From Rhizobiaceae bacterium (lineage in GTDB: Bacteria > Pseudomonadota > Alphaproteobacteria > Rhizobiales > Rhizobiaceae), in contig JAILWO010000002.1 in NCBI GenBank assembly GCA_025698895.1, forward strand, positions 1,116,001 through 1,180,000: a DNA stretch of 64,000 nucleotides, given 5' to 3'. Every line of letters begins with the position of its first letter. Position 1 is the stretch's first letter. This document shows positions 27,149-36,045 of this stretch, piece after piece. Below the pieces are notes generated by a model. It worked only from the letters and a program-made list of their open reading frames with translations, did no database searches and was not told the DNA's origin. The position numbers and the translations under genes were made by a program.

Positions 27149-28120
27149 GTGGTGGTGGACAAGCTCAATCAGGAACGGATCGTCCTTCTGACGGCCATCG
27201 TCCTGTTCGTCTTCTTCTCGATCACCCTCAACGGGTTCATCGACCCCGGCAATCTCCTGTCGCTCGTCCAGAACGTGTCGATCCTCGGCATACTGGGCGT
27301 CGGCATGGCGCTGGCCATCATCGGGCGCGGCATCGACCTGTCGATCCTGTCGACCATGCCCGTCTCGGCCGCATGGATGCTGAACCTGATCAATGACGGC
27401 ATGCCGATCTGGCTCGCGCTGGCCTGCGCGCTCGCGTTCGTCGTGCTCGTCGGCATCGTCAACGGTGTGCTGATCGCCTATGTCGAGGTGCCTGCCATCT
27501 TCGCCACGCTGGCCATGGGCATTGTCGTTTACGGCATCGGAAAGGCCTGGCTGGTCCCGATCGACTCAGTCTACATCAGAGGCGGCGAATCCTGGTTCTA
27601 CGCGATCGGGACCGGCCGCATCCTCGGCGTGCCGACGCCCGTCATCGTCTTCGCGGGCGTGGCGTTGTTGGCCTGGCTCTTCCTTCGCTACCTCAAGCCC
27701 GGACGCTTCATATATGGCATCGGCGACAATCCGCTGGCCGCGCGCATAACTGGCATGCCGGTGCGTCCGATGATCGTGCTGCAATATATCCTGATCTCGA
27801 TCATCGCGCTGGTCGCCGGCATCGTCACGGCCACCGCCCTGTCGGGCATCAACACGCGCGTCGCGCTCTCAACCATGGTCTACGACGTCATCCTGGTCGT
27901 GGTGCTCGGCGGCATCGGCCTTTCCGGCGGCAAGGGCGGCATCCGCAACGTGATCGTCGGAACCCTGCTGATCGGCATCCTGCTCAACGGGATGACGATC
28001 ATGAACCTCAGCTACACCGTCCAGAACATTCTCAAGAGCGTCATTCTCCTGGCGGCAATCGTCGTCGACACGCTGCTCAATCCCCGCGACGAGCAGACAG
28101 CGCAGCATGGAGACATCTGA
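27149..28120 (+). CDS. ABC transporter permease (ribose/RbsC type)
   Basis: A 323-residue inner-membrane permease with eight to ten helices and the family segments LGVGMALAIIGRGIDLSI and GGIGLSGGKGGIRNVIVGTLLIGILLNGM. Three consecutive GTG codons (27149, 27152, 27155) could start it; the first is preferred for its spacing to GGGAG. The unit here is permease, binding protein, permease-propeller fusion, propeller, ATPase, so the import system has two different permease subunits. Confidence 0.9.
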   Translation: MVVDKLNQERIVLLTAIVLFVFFSITLNGFIDPGNLLSLVQNVSILGILGVGMALAIIGRGIDLSILSTMPVSAAWMLNLINDGMPIWLALACALAFVVLVGIVNGVLIAYVEVPAIFATLAMGIVVYGIGKAWLVPIDSVYIRGGESWFYAIGTGRILGVPTPVIVFAGVALLAWLFLRYLKPGRFIYGIGDNPLAARITGMPVRPMIVLQYILISIIALVAGIVTATALSGINTRVALSTMVYDVILVVVLGGIGLSGGKGGIRNVIVGTLLIGILLNGMTIMNLSYTVQNILKSVILLAAIVVDTLLNPRDEQTAQHGDI

Positions 28121-28179
28121 CCGGCCAGCGGGACCCGAAGGGGTGCCCGGTCTCGGGATAACGAAGTGGAGGAAATGAA

Positions 28180-29208
28180 ATGAAAGCAATGCGATTGATT
28201 GCGGCGCTCGCCGCCTCTGCCGCCTTGGCGCTCGGCGCGAGCGGCGCCTCGTCGGAACCCTATAACGACGGCCAGTCGGCCAGCTACTACGAGGTCCTGA
28301 AGGGCAAGCGGGTCGCCTTCGTGCCGCTGTCGATGGGTTTCGACCTGACGGAGGGCTGGAATGCCGGTCTCCAGAACCAGGCCGAGGCACTGGGCTACAC
28401 CGTCGACATCCGCGACCCCAACTGGAATGTCGAGGCCGCCGTCCAGGCCGTCAATGGCTTCATCGCCGACAAGCCCGACGTGCTCATCCTGCATCCGCTC
28501 GACCAGCAGGCTTACAACCGACTCGTGCCCAAGGCGCAGTCCGAGGGCATCAAGGTCATCCAGATCAACCTCAAATCGATCACCAATGGCGATGCCTATG
28601 TGGGAGCCGACTGGTACGAAATGGGCTATAAGCAGGCCGAGGAAATCGTTCGCGCCTGCGGCAAGGACAGCGGCAACAACGGCAAGATCGCCATTGTGAC
28701 TGGCCAGGCGTCGACGCCGACGATCGTCATCGGCAACATGGCCTTCGATGACGTGTTCGCGCAGCATCCCGAAATCGAGGTCGTGGCCAAGCAATCCGCC
28801 GATTTCGATCCGGCCAAGGCCAAGTCCGTCACCTCGACCATCCTCAAGCAGAATCCCGATCTGTGCGGCATCCTTGGCGTCTGGGACGGCCAGGACCAGG
28901 GCACGGCCGCTGCCGTGCGCGAGGCCGGCATGCAGGACCAGGTCTATGTCGTCAGTTCGGGCGGCGGCAACAAGGCGGCCGCCTGCGACAACGTCGAGAG
29001 CGGCGATTTCGACGCCTATTACAGCTATGACGTGCCGGGTCAGGCGCGTGACCTGAACGCGGCGGTGAAGATCCTGCTTCAGCAGACCGACATGGAGCCG
29101 GGCGCCGCTCCCTTCGCGCTCTACACGCCGCTCAAGCTGATCACCAAAGACAACCTGTCGCCGACCTCTTGCTGGACGCTCGAGGAGCTTCAGGTATCCG
29201 GCGGCTGA
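28180..29208 (+). CDS. ABC transporter substrate-binding protein (RbsB type)
   Basis: A 342-residue periplasmic-binding-protein (type 1, Peripla_BP_4) with a Sec signal peptide (about residues 1-23). The family normally binds sugars or related polar small molecules (ribose, autoinducer-2, erythritol). The cleft segments DVLILHPLDQQAYNRLVPKA and GDFDAYYSYDVPGQA are typical. The ribosome-binding site GGAGGAAAT is strong. A GC-rich hairpin lies just downstream. Confidence 0.92.
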   Translation: MKAMRLIAALAASAALALGASGASSEPYNDGQSASYYEVLKGKRVAFVPLSMGFDLTEGWNAGLQNQAEALGYTVDIRDPNWNVEAAVQAVNGFIADKPDVLILHPLDQQAYNRLVPKAQSEGIKVIQINLKSITNGDAYVGADWYEMGYKQAEEIVRACGKDSGNNGKIAIVTGQASTPTIVIGNMAFDDVFAQHPEIEVVAKQSADFDPAKAKSVTSTILKQNPDLCGILGVWDGQDQGTAAAVREAGMQDQVYVVSSGGGNKAAACDNVESGDFDAYYSYDVPGQARDLNAAVKILLQQTDMEPGAAPFALYTPLKLITKDNLSPTSCWTLEELQVSGG

Positions 29209-29222
29209 CGCCAGCCCGTCCT

Positions 29223-29247
29223 GGCCGGCGTGCTTGACGCGCCGGCC
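29223..29247 (+). other. Intergenic hairpin after the ABC binding-protein gene
   Basis: GGCCGGCG (29223-29230) pairs perfectly with CGCCGGCC (29240-29247) across a nine-base loop in the 66-base gap after the binding-protein gene. It mirrors the hairpin after the TRAP binding-protein gene in the same operon. No U-tract follows. Confidence 0.45.
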
Positions 29248-29274
29248 GTTCGCAACGTCTAGCGGAGCATTGAC

Positions 29275-31398
29275 ATGGCGGCGTCGGATACCTGGACGCG
29301 TTGGCGCTATCGGTACGTTCCCGATCACATCATCGGGGAGGTTCTGGCCAAGAACTGGATCGACACGCTCATCCCGGTCGTGTTCCTGGCCGGGGTGCTG
29401 ACCTTCTTCAGCATCGAGTTGCCCGGTTTCCTGTCTGGTTCGAACCTGACCGACATCGCCCAGATCTACGGCGAATATCTCATCATCATCGTGGGCATAA
29501 CCTTCGTGATGATGGCGGGCGGCATCGACCTTACGGTCGGCTCCACCTTCGCCTTCTGCAACCTTGCCGCCCTGCTGGTCATTAACACCATGGAGGTAAA
29601 CCTCGCGCTCGGCATACCGGCCGTCATGCTGATGGGCGGTGCGATCGGTCTCGTGAACGGACTTCTGATCGGCTACCTCGGCATGCGCGCCTTCCTGACC
29701 ACGCTGGTCATGCTCATCATCGTGCGCGCCCTCGTCGATCAGGGCCTGCTTGACTACGGGCAGACCGTGATGAGCGGTTTCAACCCATCGGCAGCATGGG
29801 AATTCATGGCGATCGGCCATGTCTACGGCATTCCCGCCAGCCTCATCGTCGGCGGGGTCGTGGCGCTGGTCGGGCACATCGTGCTGACCCGGATGCGCTT
29901 CGGCTGGCATGTCATGGCGGTCGGCGGCTCGCGTCGGTCGGCCTATAATGCCGGCATTCACGTCAAGCGCACCGTCTGCGCCACCTATGTCCTGTCGGGA
30001 ATGCTGACGGGGCTTGCGGCCACGTTCTACGCGGCGCGGCTTTCCAGCGCCGGGACGGATGTGGGCAAGGGGCTCGAGGTCACCATGCTCACGGCCGCGG
30101 TGCTTGGCGGCATCAGCCTGGGCGGCGGTCGCGGCTCGATCGTGAAGGCGATGCTGGGCGCCATCATCGTGCTTCTCGTGCAGAACAGCCTCATCCGGAT
30201 GGGCTTGTCCAGCGGTGCAAGTTCGCTGGTGCTGGGCGCGATTCTGCTCCTTGCGGTCGCCATCGACGTGAGATGGGTGAAGAACCGCCACAAGGTGCTG
30301 GCGCGCACCTATGTCTCGCCGACCTATTTCAAGCTGCCGCCGCTGCCCGACACGGCGGAGGGCTCGGGGTCCGACTACGCGCTCAACGACAGGCTGCGCG
30401 GCGTCGAGGCGATCGGGCTGGGGGAGCTCGACGGCCCCGAGGACGTGATCTTCGACGACGAAGATGACCTCTATTGCGGCGGCCGCCATGGCGACATCAT
30501 CCGCTTCTCCGCTCCCGACTACGCGCGCTGGGAGGTCTTCGTCCATATTGGCGGCCATCCGCTCGGCATGGCGTTCGACCGCGAAGGAAATCTCTACTCG
30601 TGCGTCGGCGGCATGGGGCTGTTTCGGATCGCGCCCGACCGCACCGTCACCAAGCTCTCCGACGAAACGAACCGCTCGCTGCTGTCGGTGGTCGACGATT
30701 CCAGGCTGAGACTGGCCGACGACCTCGACATCGCGCCGGATGGCCGTGTGTTCTTCTCCGAGGCGACCATTCGCTACGAAATGTATGACTGGATGGTCGA
30801 CGCGCTGGAAGCGCGCGGCAACGGCCGCATCATCTGCTGGGACCCGAAGGACAATTCCTCGCGGACCGTCCTGCCCAGTCTCCAGCTTCCCAACGGCATA
30901 TGCGTGGAGCCGAACGGCCAGTCGTTGCTGTTCGCCGAGACCTGGGGATGCCGCATCACGCGCTGGTGGTTCGATGGACCGAACAAGGGCCGCAAGGAGG
31001 TCATCATCGACAACCTGCCGGGCTATCCCGACAACATCAATCGCGCGTCCGACGGCAACTTCTGGTGTGCGTTGTGCGGGATGCGCTCGCCGGTCTTCGA
31101 CCTGGCGCTCACCATGCCCTCCTTCCGCCGGCGCATGGTGCAGAAGGTTGCCCGCGACGAGTGGCTCTATCCGAACATGAACACCGGCTGCGTGATCAAG
31201 TTCGACGCCGACGGCAACATTCTCGACGTGCTGTGGGATCTCGGTGGCGAGGCCCATCCGATGATCACCTCGATTCGGGAGCACAAAGGATGGCTCTATC
31301 TCGGTGGCATCTACAACAACCGTATCGGGCGCTACCGCATTCCCGATGCCGATCCGCAATGGACCTCCAACGCCGACTACTGGGGCAAGAGATCATGA
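29275..31398 (+). CDS. Fusion: ABC permease + strictosidine-synthase/SMP-30-like propeller
   Basis: A 707-residue protein joining two families usually encoded separately. Residues 1 to about 345 are a ribose-type ABC permease (VGITFVMMAGGIDLTVGSTF near residue 75; GGISLGGGRGSIVKAML near 280). About residues 370-707 are a six-bladed beta-propeller of the strictosidine-synthase-like/APMAP group, with LDGPEDVIFD, GGHPLGMAFDREGNLY, LQLPNGICVEPNG and the hallmark LPGYPDNI. Related propellers act as lactonases or arylesterases; no reaction is proven here. The C-terminus of this permease class is normally cytoplasmic, so the propeller would face the cytoplasm. ATGA overlap with the next propeller gene. 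Confidence 0.88.
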   Translation: MAASDTWTRWRYRYVPDHIIGEVLAKNWIDTLIPVVFLAGVLTFFSIELPGFLSGSNLTDIAQIYGEYLIIIVGITFVMMAGGIDLTVGSTFAFCNLAALLVINTMEVNLALGIPAVMLMGGAIGLVNGLLIGYLGMRAFLTTLVMLIIVRALVDQGLLDYGQTVMSGFNPSAAWEFMAIGHVYGIPASLIVGGVVALVGHIVLTRMRFGWHVMAVGGSRRSAYNAGIHVKRTVCATYVLSGMLTGLAATFYAARLSSAGTDVGKGLEVTMLTAAVLGGISLGGGRGSIVKAMLGAIIVLLVQNSLIRMGLSSGASSLVLGAILLLAVAIDVRWVKNRHKVLARTYVSPTYFKLPPLPDTAEGSGSDYALNDRLRGVEAIGLGELDGPEDVIFDDEDDLYCGGRHGDIIRFSAPDYARWEVFVHIGGHPLGMAFDREGNLYSCVGGMGLFRIAPDRTVTKLSDETNRSLLSVVDDSRLRLADDLDIAPDGRVFFSEATIRYEMYDWMVDALEARGNGRIICWDPKDNSSRTVLPSLQLPNGICVEPNGQSLLFAETWGCRITRWWFDGPNKGRKEVIIDNLPGYPDNINRASDGNFWCALCGMRSPVFDLALTMPSFRRRMVQKVARDEWLYPNMNTGCVIKFDADGNILDVLWDLGGEAHPMITSIREHKGWLYLGGIYNNRIGRYRIPDADPQWTSNADYWGKRS

Positions 31399-32510
31399 TC
31401 GCGGCCGCGCGAAGGGCATGGGAGAATTTCCGGGGCGTCGGCGACGCGGCCGTTACGGTGCCGCCGCTCGACGGCGCGCTGCGCCCCAACCCAGGACTCG
31501 AGGAAGCGCGCCTGGTCGCGTCGCTTGAGGCACCCGACTGCATCGTCGTCCATGATGGTGCGGCCTATGTCACCTCCGGTACCGAACTGCTGCGGCTCGG
31601 GGAGGGGAGCGGGACCGACACGGTCGCGGGTTTCGAATCGGCCGTCACCGCGCTGGCTGTCTCGCCGGCGGGGCACTTCGCGGTCGGACTGGAGAACGGA
31701 ACCGTCGCCGTGACGGGTGGACGGCATAACGGCAGGCGGATCGACCGGCTGGGCGGCGCGCCGCTCATGTGCGCGACCGCGCTCATGTTCGAGGGCGAGG
31801 ACGCGCTTGTCGTCGCCCAGGGTTCGTTGCATCGCCCGCCATCACAATGGAAGCACGACCTGATGGAACGCCGCGCCGATGGTGCCGTCTGGCGCGTCCA
31901 CCTGAAAGACGGTCGCGCCGACAAGCTGGCGGGAGATCTAGCCTGGCCCTGCGGCCTTGCGGCCGCCAACGGCGCCATCGCGGTTTCCGAAAGCTGGAAG
32001 CACCGCATCGTCGCGATCGGAGGCGGGGGCCGCCCGCGCGTTGTCCTGTGGGATCTGCCAGGCTATCCGGCGCGCCTGACCCAAGCCTCCGCCGGCGGCT
32101 TCTGGCTGGCGGTCTTCGCGCCGCGCAACCAGCTCATCGAATTCGTGCAGCGCGAACCCGTTTTCCTCGGGCGCATGATGGCCGAGGTCGACCCGGACTG
32201 GTGGGCCGCGCCTTCGCTGACCCCGTCCGACACTTTCCTCGTGCCGCTCCAGGGGGGCGCGCAGAAGCATCTGGGCATGCTCAAACCGTGGTCGCCGACA
32301 TTCTCTTACGGGCTCGTCGTGCGGCTCGACGGGAATTTCCGCGCCGTGTCCAGTCTGCACAGCCGTGCCGACGGCCGTCGCCATGGCGTGACCGCCTGCG
32401 CCGAACTCGGTGAGGAGGTGCTGATCGCGTCGAGGGGCGGTGGCGCGATTTTGGCCGCGCCGGTGGAGGCGGCTCATTCCGTGGTGCGCGCGATGGAGGC
32501 CGCCCAATGA
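31395..32510 (+). CDS. Stand-alone strictosidine-synthase/SMP-30-like propeller protein
   Basis: A 371-residue soluble beta-propeller related to the C-terminal half of the preceding fusion. It shares the blade pattern and the LPGYPARLTQASAGGFWLAVF segment equivalent to the LPGYPDNI block. No signal peptide is seen, so a cytoplasmic enzyme is likely. Family precedent suggests hydrolysis of a lactone or ester. It is coupled by ATGA overlaps to the fusion gene upstream and the ATPase gene downstream. Confidence 0.78.
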   Translation: MIAAARRAWENFRGVGDAAVTVPPLDGALRPNPGLEEARLVASLEAPDCIVVHDGAAYVTSGTELLRLGEGSGTDTVAGFESAVTALAVSPAGHFAVGLENGTVAVTGGRHNGRRIDRLGGAPLMCATALMFEGEDALVVAQGSLHRPPSQWKHDLMERRADGAVWRVHLKDGRADKLAGDLAWPCGLAAANGAIAVSESWKHRIVAIGGGGRPRVVLWDLPGYPARLTQASAGGFWLAVFAPRNQLIEFVQREPVFLGRMMAEVDPDWWAAPSLTPSDTFLVPLQGGAQKHLGMLKPWSPTFSYGLVVRLDGNFRAVSSLHSRADGRRHGVTACAELGEEVLIASRGGGAILAAPVEAAHSVVRAMEAAQ

Positions 32511-34003
32511 CGCCGCTTATAGAAATGCGCCAGGTCACGAAGGAATACCGCGGGGTCCCGGCCGTGACCAATGTGGATTTCGTCCTGCGGCGAGGCGAAA
32601 TCCACGCGGTGCTGGGCGAAAATGGCGCCGGCAAGTCGACGCTCACCAAGATGATGTGCGGCGTTACCCAGCCGACGGGCGGGCAGATGCTGCTCGAGGG
32701 CGAGCCGGTCCTGTTCCGTACGCCCGCCGAGGCGCTCGAGAAGGGCGTTGCGATGGTCTTCCAGGAGACTAGCCTGGTCCCGTCGATGACGGTGGCCCAG
32801 AACCTCTATCTGGGCGACGAGAAGCTGTTCAACCGTATCCGCGGCCTCAACATCGCCGCCCAGACCTTTCTCCAGTCGATGAACTTCAACGTCAACCCAA
32901 CGGCGACGGTCTCGTCGCTGGGCGCGGCGCACAAGCAGATGGTCGAGATCGCGCGCGCGGTGCGCAAGAACGTGCGCGTCATCATCTTCGACGAGCCGAC
33001 CGCGGCGCTGACGCCGGAGGAGAAACATCATTTCTTCGCGCTGATCGGACGGCTCAAGCAGCAGGGCGTCTCCATCATCTTCATCTCGCACAATCTGGAG
33101 GAGGCGCTGCAGATCGCCGACCGCATCACCGTCCTGCGCGACGGCGAACTGGTCGCCAGCGACCAGACGTCGCGTTTCGACCGGGATAAGATAGTGCGCG
33201 CGATGGTCGGCCGCTCGCTGTCGAACTCGCTCTACCGCAAGCATTCGGGCGAGGGCGCCCGCGCCGTCGGCGACCGCGTGCTCAGCGTCCAGAACGTGTC
33301 GATGGGCAACATCGTCAAGAACACATCCTTCTCCGTCTATGCGGGGCAGGTGACGGGCATGTTCGGCCTGATCGGCTCGGGCCGCACGGAGGTCGCGAAG
33401 ATCGTGGCGGGCGTGGCCAAGCGCAATTTCTTCAACGGCGGCGAGATCAAGCTCAACAACGCCTCGGTGCGCTACCGCGTACCGCGCCAGGCCGTGCGCG
33501 ACGGCATCGTCTACGTCACTGAGGACCGCAAGGTCGAGGGCTTCTTCGAAACGATGACGATCGCGGAAAACCTGCATATGGGCGCGCTCGCGGCGGGCCT
33601 CAACAAGACGGTCGTCGTATCGATGGCCGAGATGCGCGAACTCGCCGAGACCTGGACGAAGCGCCTCAACGTCAAGGCGATCAACTCCAACGCCCGCGTG
33701 ATCGAACTGTCAGGAGGCAACCAGCAGAAGGTGGTGATCGCCAAGTCGCTGGCGCAGGAGCCGAAGATCATCATCTTCGACGAACCGACGCGCGGCGTCG
33801 ATGTCGGCGCGATCGCGGAAATCCACCAGTTCATCAACGAGCTGGCCGACCGCGGCCTGGCCGTGGTCGTCATCTCCTCTTACCTGCCGGAAATCCTCAA
33901 CCTGTCGGACCGTATCCTCGTGTGCCGTTCGGGGCGCGTGGTGGAGGAGTTTTCGCCGGAAGAGGCGACCGAGGACAAGGTCATGTTCGCCGCCGTTCAC
34001 TGA
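32507..34003 (+). CDS. Sugar-type ABC transporter ATP-binding protein (RbsA/MglA type)
   Basis: A 498-residue double-ATPase. The first domain has Walker A GENGAGKST near residue 38 and Walker B VIIFDEPTAAL near 160, with a divergent signature (LGAAHKQ). The second has the degenerate GSGRTE loop near 290 typical of the family and an intact ELSGGNQQK signature with FDEPTRGVDVG. It energises the permeases upstream. It is the last gene of the operon; its stop lies in the loop of a 12-bp hairpin. Confidence 0.94.
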   Translation: MTPLIEMRQVTKEYRGVPAVTNVDFVLRRGEIHAVLGENGAGKSTLTKMMCGVTQPTGGQMLLEGEPVLFRTPAEALEKGVAMVFQETSLVPSMTVAQNLYLGDEKLFNRIRGLNIAAQTFLQSMNFNVNPTATVSSLGAAHKQMVEIARAVRKNVRVIIFDEPTAALTPEEKHHFFALIGRLKQQGVSIIFISHNLEEALQIADRITVLRDGELVASDQTSRFDRDKIVRAMVGRSLSNSLYRKHSGEGARAVGDRVLSVQNVSMGNIVKNTSFSVYAGQVTGMFGLIGSGRTEVAKIVAGVAKRNFFNGGEIKLNNASVRYRVPRQAVRDGIVYVTEDRKVEGFFETMTIAENLHMGALAAGLNKTVVVSMAEMRELAETWTKRLNVKAINSNARVIELSGGNQQKVVIAKSLAQEPKIIIFDEPTRGVDVGAIAEIHQFINELADRGLAVVVISSYLPEILNLSDRILVCRSGRVVEEFSPEEATEDKVMFAAVH

Positions 34004-34014
34004 CGGCGGCGAAC
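33985..34014. terminator. 12-bp hairpin between convergent operons
   Basis: GTTCGCCGCCGT (33985-33996) pairs perfectly with 34003-34014 over a six-base loop that contains most of the ATPase stop codon. It separates two convergent operons and could end transcription from both sides. No T-run flanks it, so it may act by pausing or as an mRNA 3' cap. Confidence 0.45.
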
Positions 34015-34025
34015 CTGCTCGGCTA

Positions 34026-35207
34026 TCAAACGCGTTCGATGGCCAGCGCGATGCCCTGACCGCCGCCGATGCACATGGTGACGAGGCCGTGGCGGCCGCC
34101 GGTGCGCCGTAGATAGTAAAGCGCCTTGACCGTCAGGATGGCGCCGGTCGCGCCGACCGGGTGACCGAGCGCGATCGCGCCCCCGTCCGGATTGACCTTT
34201 TCCGGATCAAGCCCGAGTTCACGGTTGACGGCCAGCGCCTGCGCAGCGAATGCCTCGTTGGATTCGATCACGTCGAAATTCGACAGCTTCAACCCGCAGC
34301 GCTCCAGCAGCCTGCGCACCGCCGGAACAGGGCCGATGCCCATGATGCCGGGTTCCACCCCTGAATGCGCGTAGCCGACGATGCGCCCCAGCGGCTCGAC
34401 GCCGTTTTCCTTCACATGGGATTCGGACGCCAGGACGACCGCCGCCGCGCCGTCGTTGATGCCGGACGCGTTACCGGCGGTGACCACGCCGTCCTTCTTG
34501 AACACCGGCTTCAGACCTGCCAGCGATTCCGCCGTCGTGTCCGGCTTGGGATGCTCGTCGGTGTCGAAGGTCACGGTCTTGCGGCCAGCCGATACCTCCA
34601 GCGGCAGGATCTGCTCCCTGAAGTGGCCGGCCTCGATGGCCGCCGCGGCGCGGCGCTGGCTCTCCGCGGCGAAGGCGTCCTGGTCGCCGCGCGAGACCTG
34701 GTACTGTTCGGCGACGTTCTCGGCGGTGACGCCCATGATGCCGTTGCCGAAAGGATCGGTCAGCACGCCGGTCAGCCCGTCCACCATCCTGACGTCGCCC
34801 ATCTTCTGGCCGAAGCGCGCCGCCTGCACATAGTGCGGCGAGCGGCTCATCACCTCTGCGCCGCCGGCCAGCGCGACATCCGCATCGCCCAGCATGATGC
34901 TCTGCGCGGCCGATACGATCGCCTGCGCTCCACTGCCGCACAGCCGGTTGAGCGTCATCGCGGGCGTTTCCTTGGGAATGCCGGCCTCTATCGCGGCCAC
35001 GCGGCCCAGATAGGCATCGGCCGGACCGGTCGGAATGACGTTGCCATAGACGACATGGCCGATCGCCTCGGGGCTCACGCCGGCGCGGCTCATGGCCTCC
35101 TTCGCCACCGCCGCGCCCAGCTTGGCCGGTTCCTGTCCCGACAGGGCGCCGCCAAAGGTGCCGATCGCGGTGCGCGCACCGGAGAGAATGTAGGTCGTCT
35201 GCGTCAT
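34026..35207 (-). CDS. Acetyl-CoA C-acyltransferase (thiolase)
   Basis: A 393-residue thiolase for the cleavage or condensation of 3-ketoacyl-CoA. The nucleophilic cysteine is in [12 protein letters not shown] (near residue 89), the His in [11 protein letters not shown] and the second Cys in CIGGGQG near the C-terminus, so the active site is complete. It is the last gene of the enoyl-CoA hydratase-TetR-transglutaminase-like operon and could complete chain cleavage for that operon or the convergent one. Confidence 0.94.
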   Translation of the reverse strand: MTQTTYILSGARTAIGTFGGALSGQEPAKLGAAVAKEAMSRAGVSPEAIGHVVYGNVIPTGPADAYLGRVAAIEAGIPKETPAMTLNRLCGSGAQAIVSAAQSIMLGDADVALAGGAEVMSRSPHYVQAARFGQKMGDVRMVDGLTGVLTDPFGNGIMGVTAENVAEQYQVSRGDQDAFAAESQRRAAAAIEAGHFREQILPLEVSAGRKTVTFDTDEHPKPDTTAESLAGLKPVFKKDGVVTAGNASGINDGAAAVVLASESHVKENGVEPLGRIVGYAHSGVEPGIMGIGPVPAVRRLLERCGLKLSNFDVIESNEAFAAQALAVNRELGLDPEKVNPDGGAIALGHPVGATGAILTVKALYYLRRTGGRHGLVTMCIGGGQGIALAIERV

Positions 35208-35235
35208 CGTCCTGCCGATCTTTCGCTGGTCTGGT

Positions 35236-35886
35236 TCAGTGGGAGGCTTGCGCCGCTTTCGCCCGGTCTTCCTCGAGGACTTTCAGCATGCGCGGATAGG
35301 CGGCGCGCATCTCGGCCGCGAACGCGTCATAGGGCATGTCGTCGAACTCGCCGATGAATTCGACATATTCCATGTGCCTGCGGCCTTCCTTGTCGAAGGG
35401 ATGGAAGATGGAGTCCTCGCGTCCGTCGAATTCGAGCGGCATGACACCGTGCCGTTCGCAAAGTGCAATGTCGAAGGCCGGTGTCGCCTTGACCCACTTC
35501 CCGTCCAGGAAAAGCGCGGTGTAGGCGTGCCAGCGGAACAGGTCGTCATCCATCAGGGCCGCAAGTTTGGGCGAGGTGAGGTGATTGCGCACATTGGCGA
35601 AACCCACCTTTGCGGGAATGCCAGCCGCGCGCGCGGCCGCTGCCAGCGCGATCGCCTTGGGCACGCAGAAGGCTGACGGCGCGTCCAGCACATTGGAGGC
35701 GACGAATTGCTCCTCGTCCAGCCCGAAGGTGCGCATGTCGTAGGCGATGCGGTCCCGCAGCGCGTAGTAGAGCTTCACGGCCTTCGAGACGTCGTCGCCA
35801 TCCCCGGCATTGCTGGCCGCGAAATCCCGGATAGCGGGATGGTCCGCGTCGATGAAACGGGTCGCCTTCAGCGCGTCGTCGCTCAT
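35236..35886 (-). CDS. Transglutaminase-like cysteine protein
   Basis: A 216-residue protein with a transglutaminase/papain-like catalytic triad layout: Cys in SAFCVPKAIALAAAARAAGIPAK, His in RWHAYTALFLDGKWV and Asp in TPAFDIALC. Bacterial relatives are mostly proteases or peptide-modifying enzymes; the substrate is unknown. The start is the ATG with GGAGGAAAG upstream. It lies between a TetR gene and a thiolase gene on the same strand. Confidence 0.85.
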   Translation of the reverse strand: MSDDALKATRFIDADHPAIRDFAASNAGDGDDVSKAVKLYYALRDRIAYDMRTFGLDEEQFVASNVLDAPSAFCVPKAIALAAAARAAGIPAKVGFANVRNHLTSPKLAALMDDDLFRWHAYTALFLDGKWVKATPAFDIALCERHGVMPLEFDGREDSIFHPFDKEGRRHMEYVEFIGEFDDMPYDAFAAEMRAAYPRMLKVLEEDRAKAAQASH

Positions 35887-36045
35887 GCTCTTTCCTCCGC
35901 GGTCGTCTGCTGGCGGGCCGCCTTCCAGATGCCAGTGCAGCCAGCTCCGGCCCGGTCGGCCCCGTGGCAATCGCCGCGCATGAAAACCAGCGTTGCGGTG
36001 GCTCGTGTCATCGTTCGGTTCTGTCGTCTCGCGTCCGCGTTCCGC

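Noticed and set aside
28012-31359. Minus-strand open frame of about 1,115 codons
   Set aside because: It lies opposite clear ABC transporter and propeller genes, is His/Asp/Arg-rich without any domain, and is a high-GC antisense shadow.
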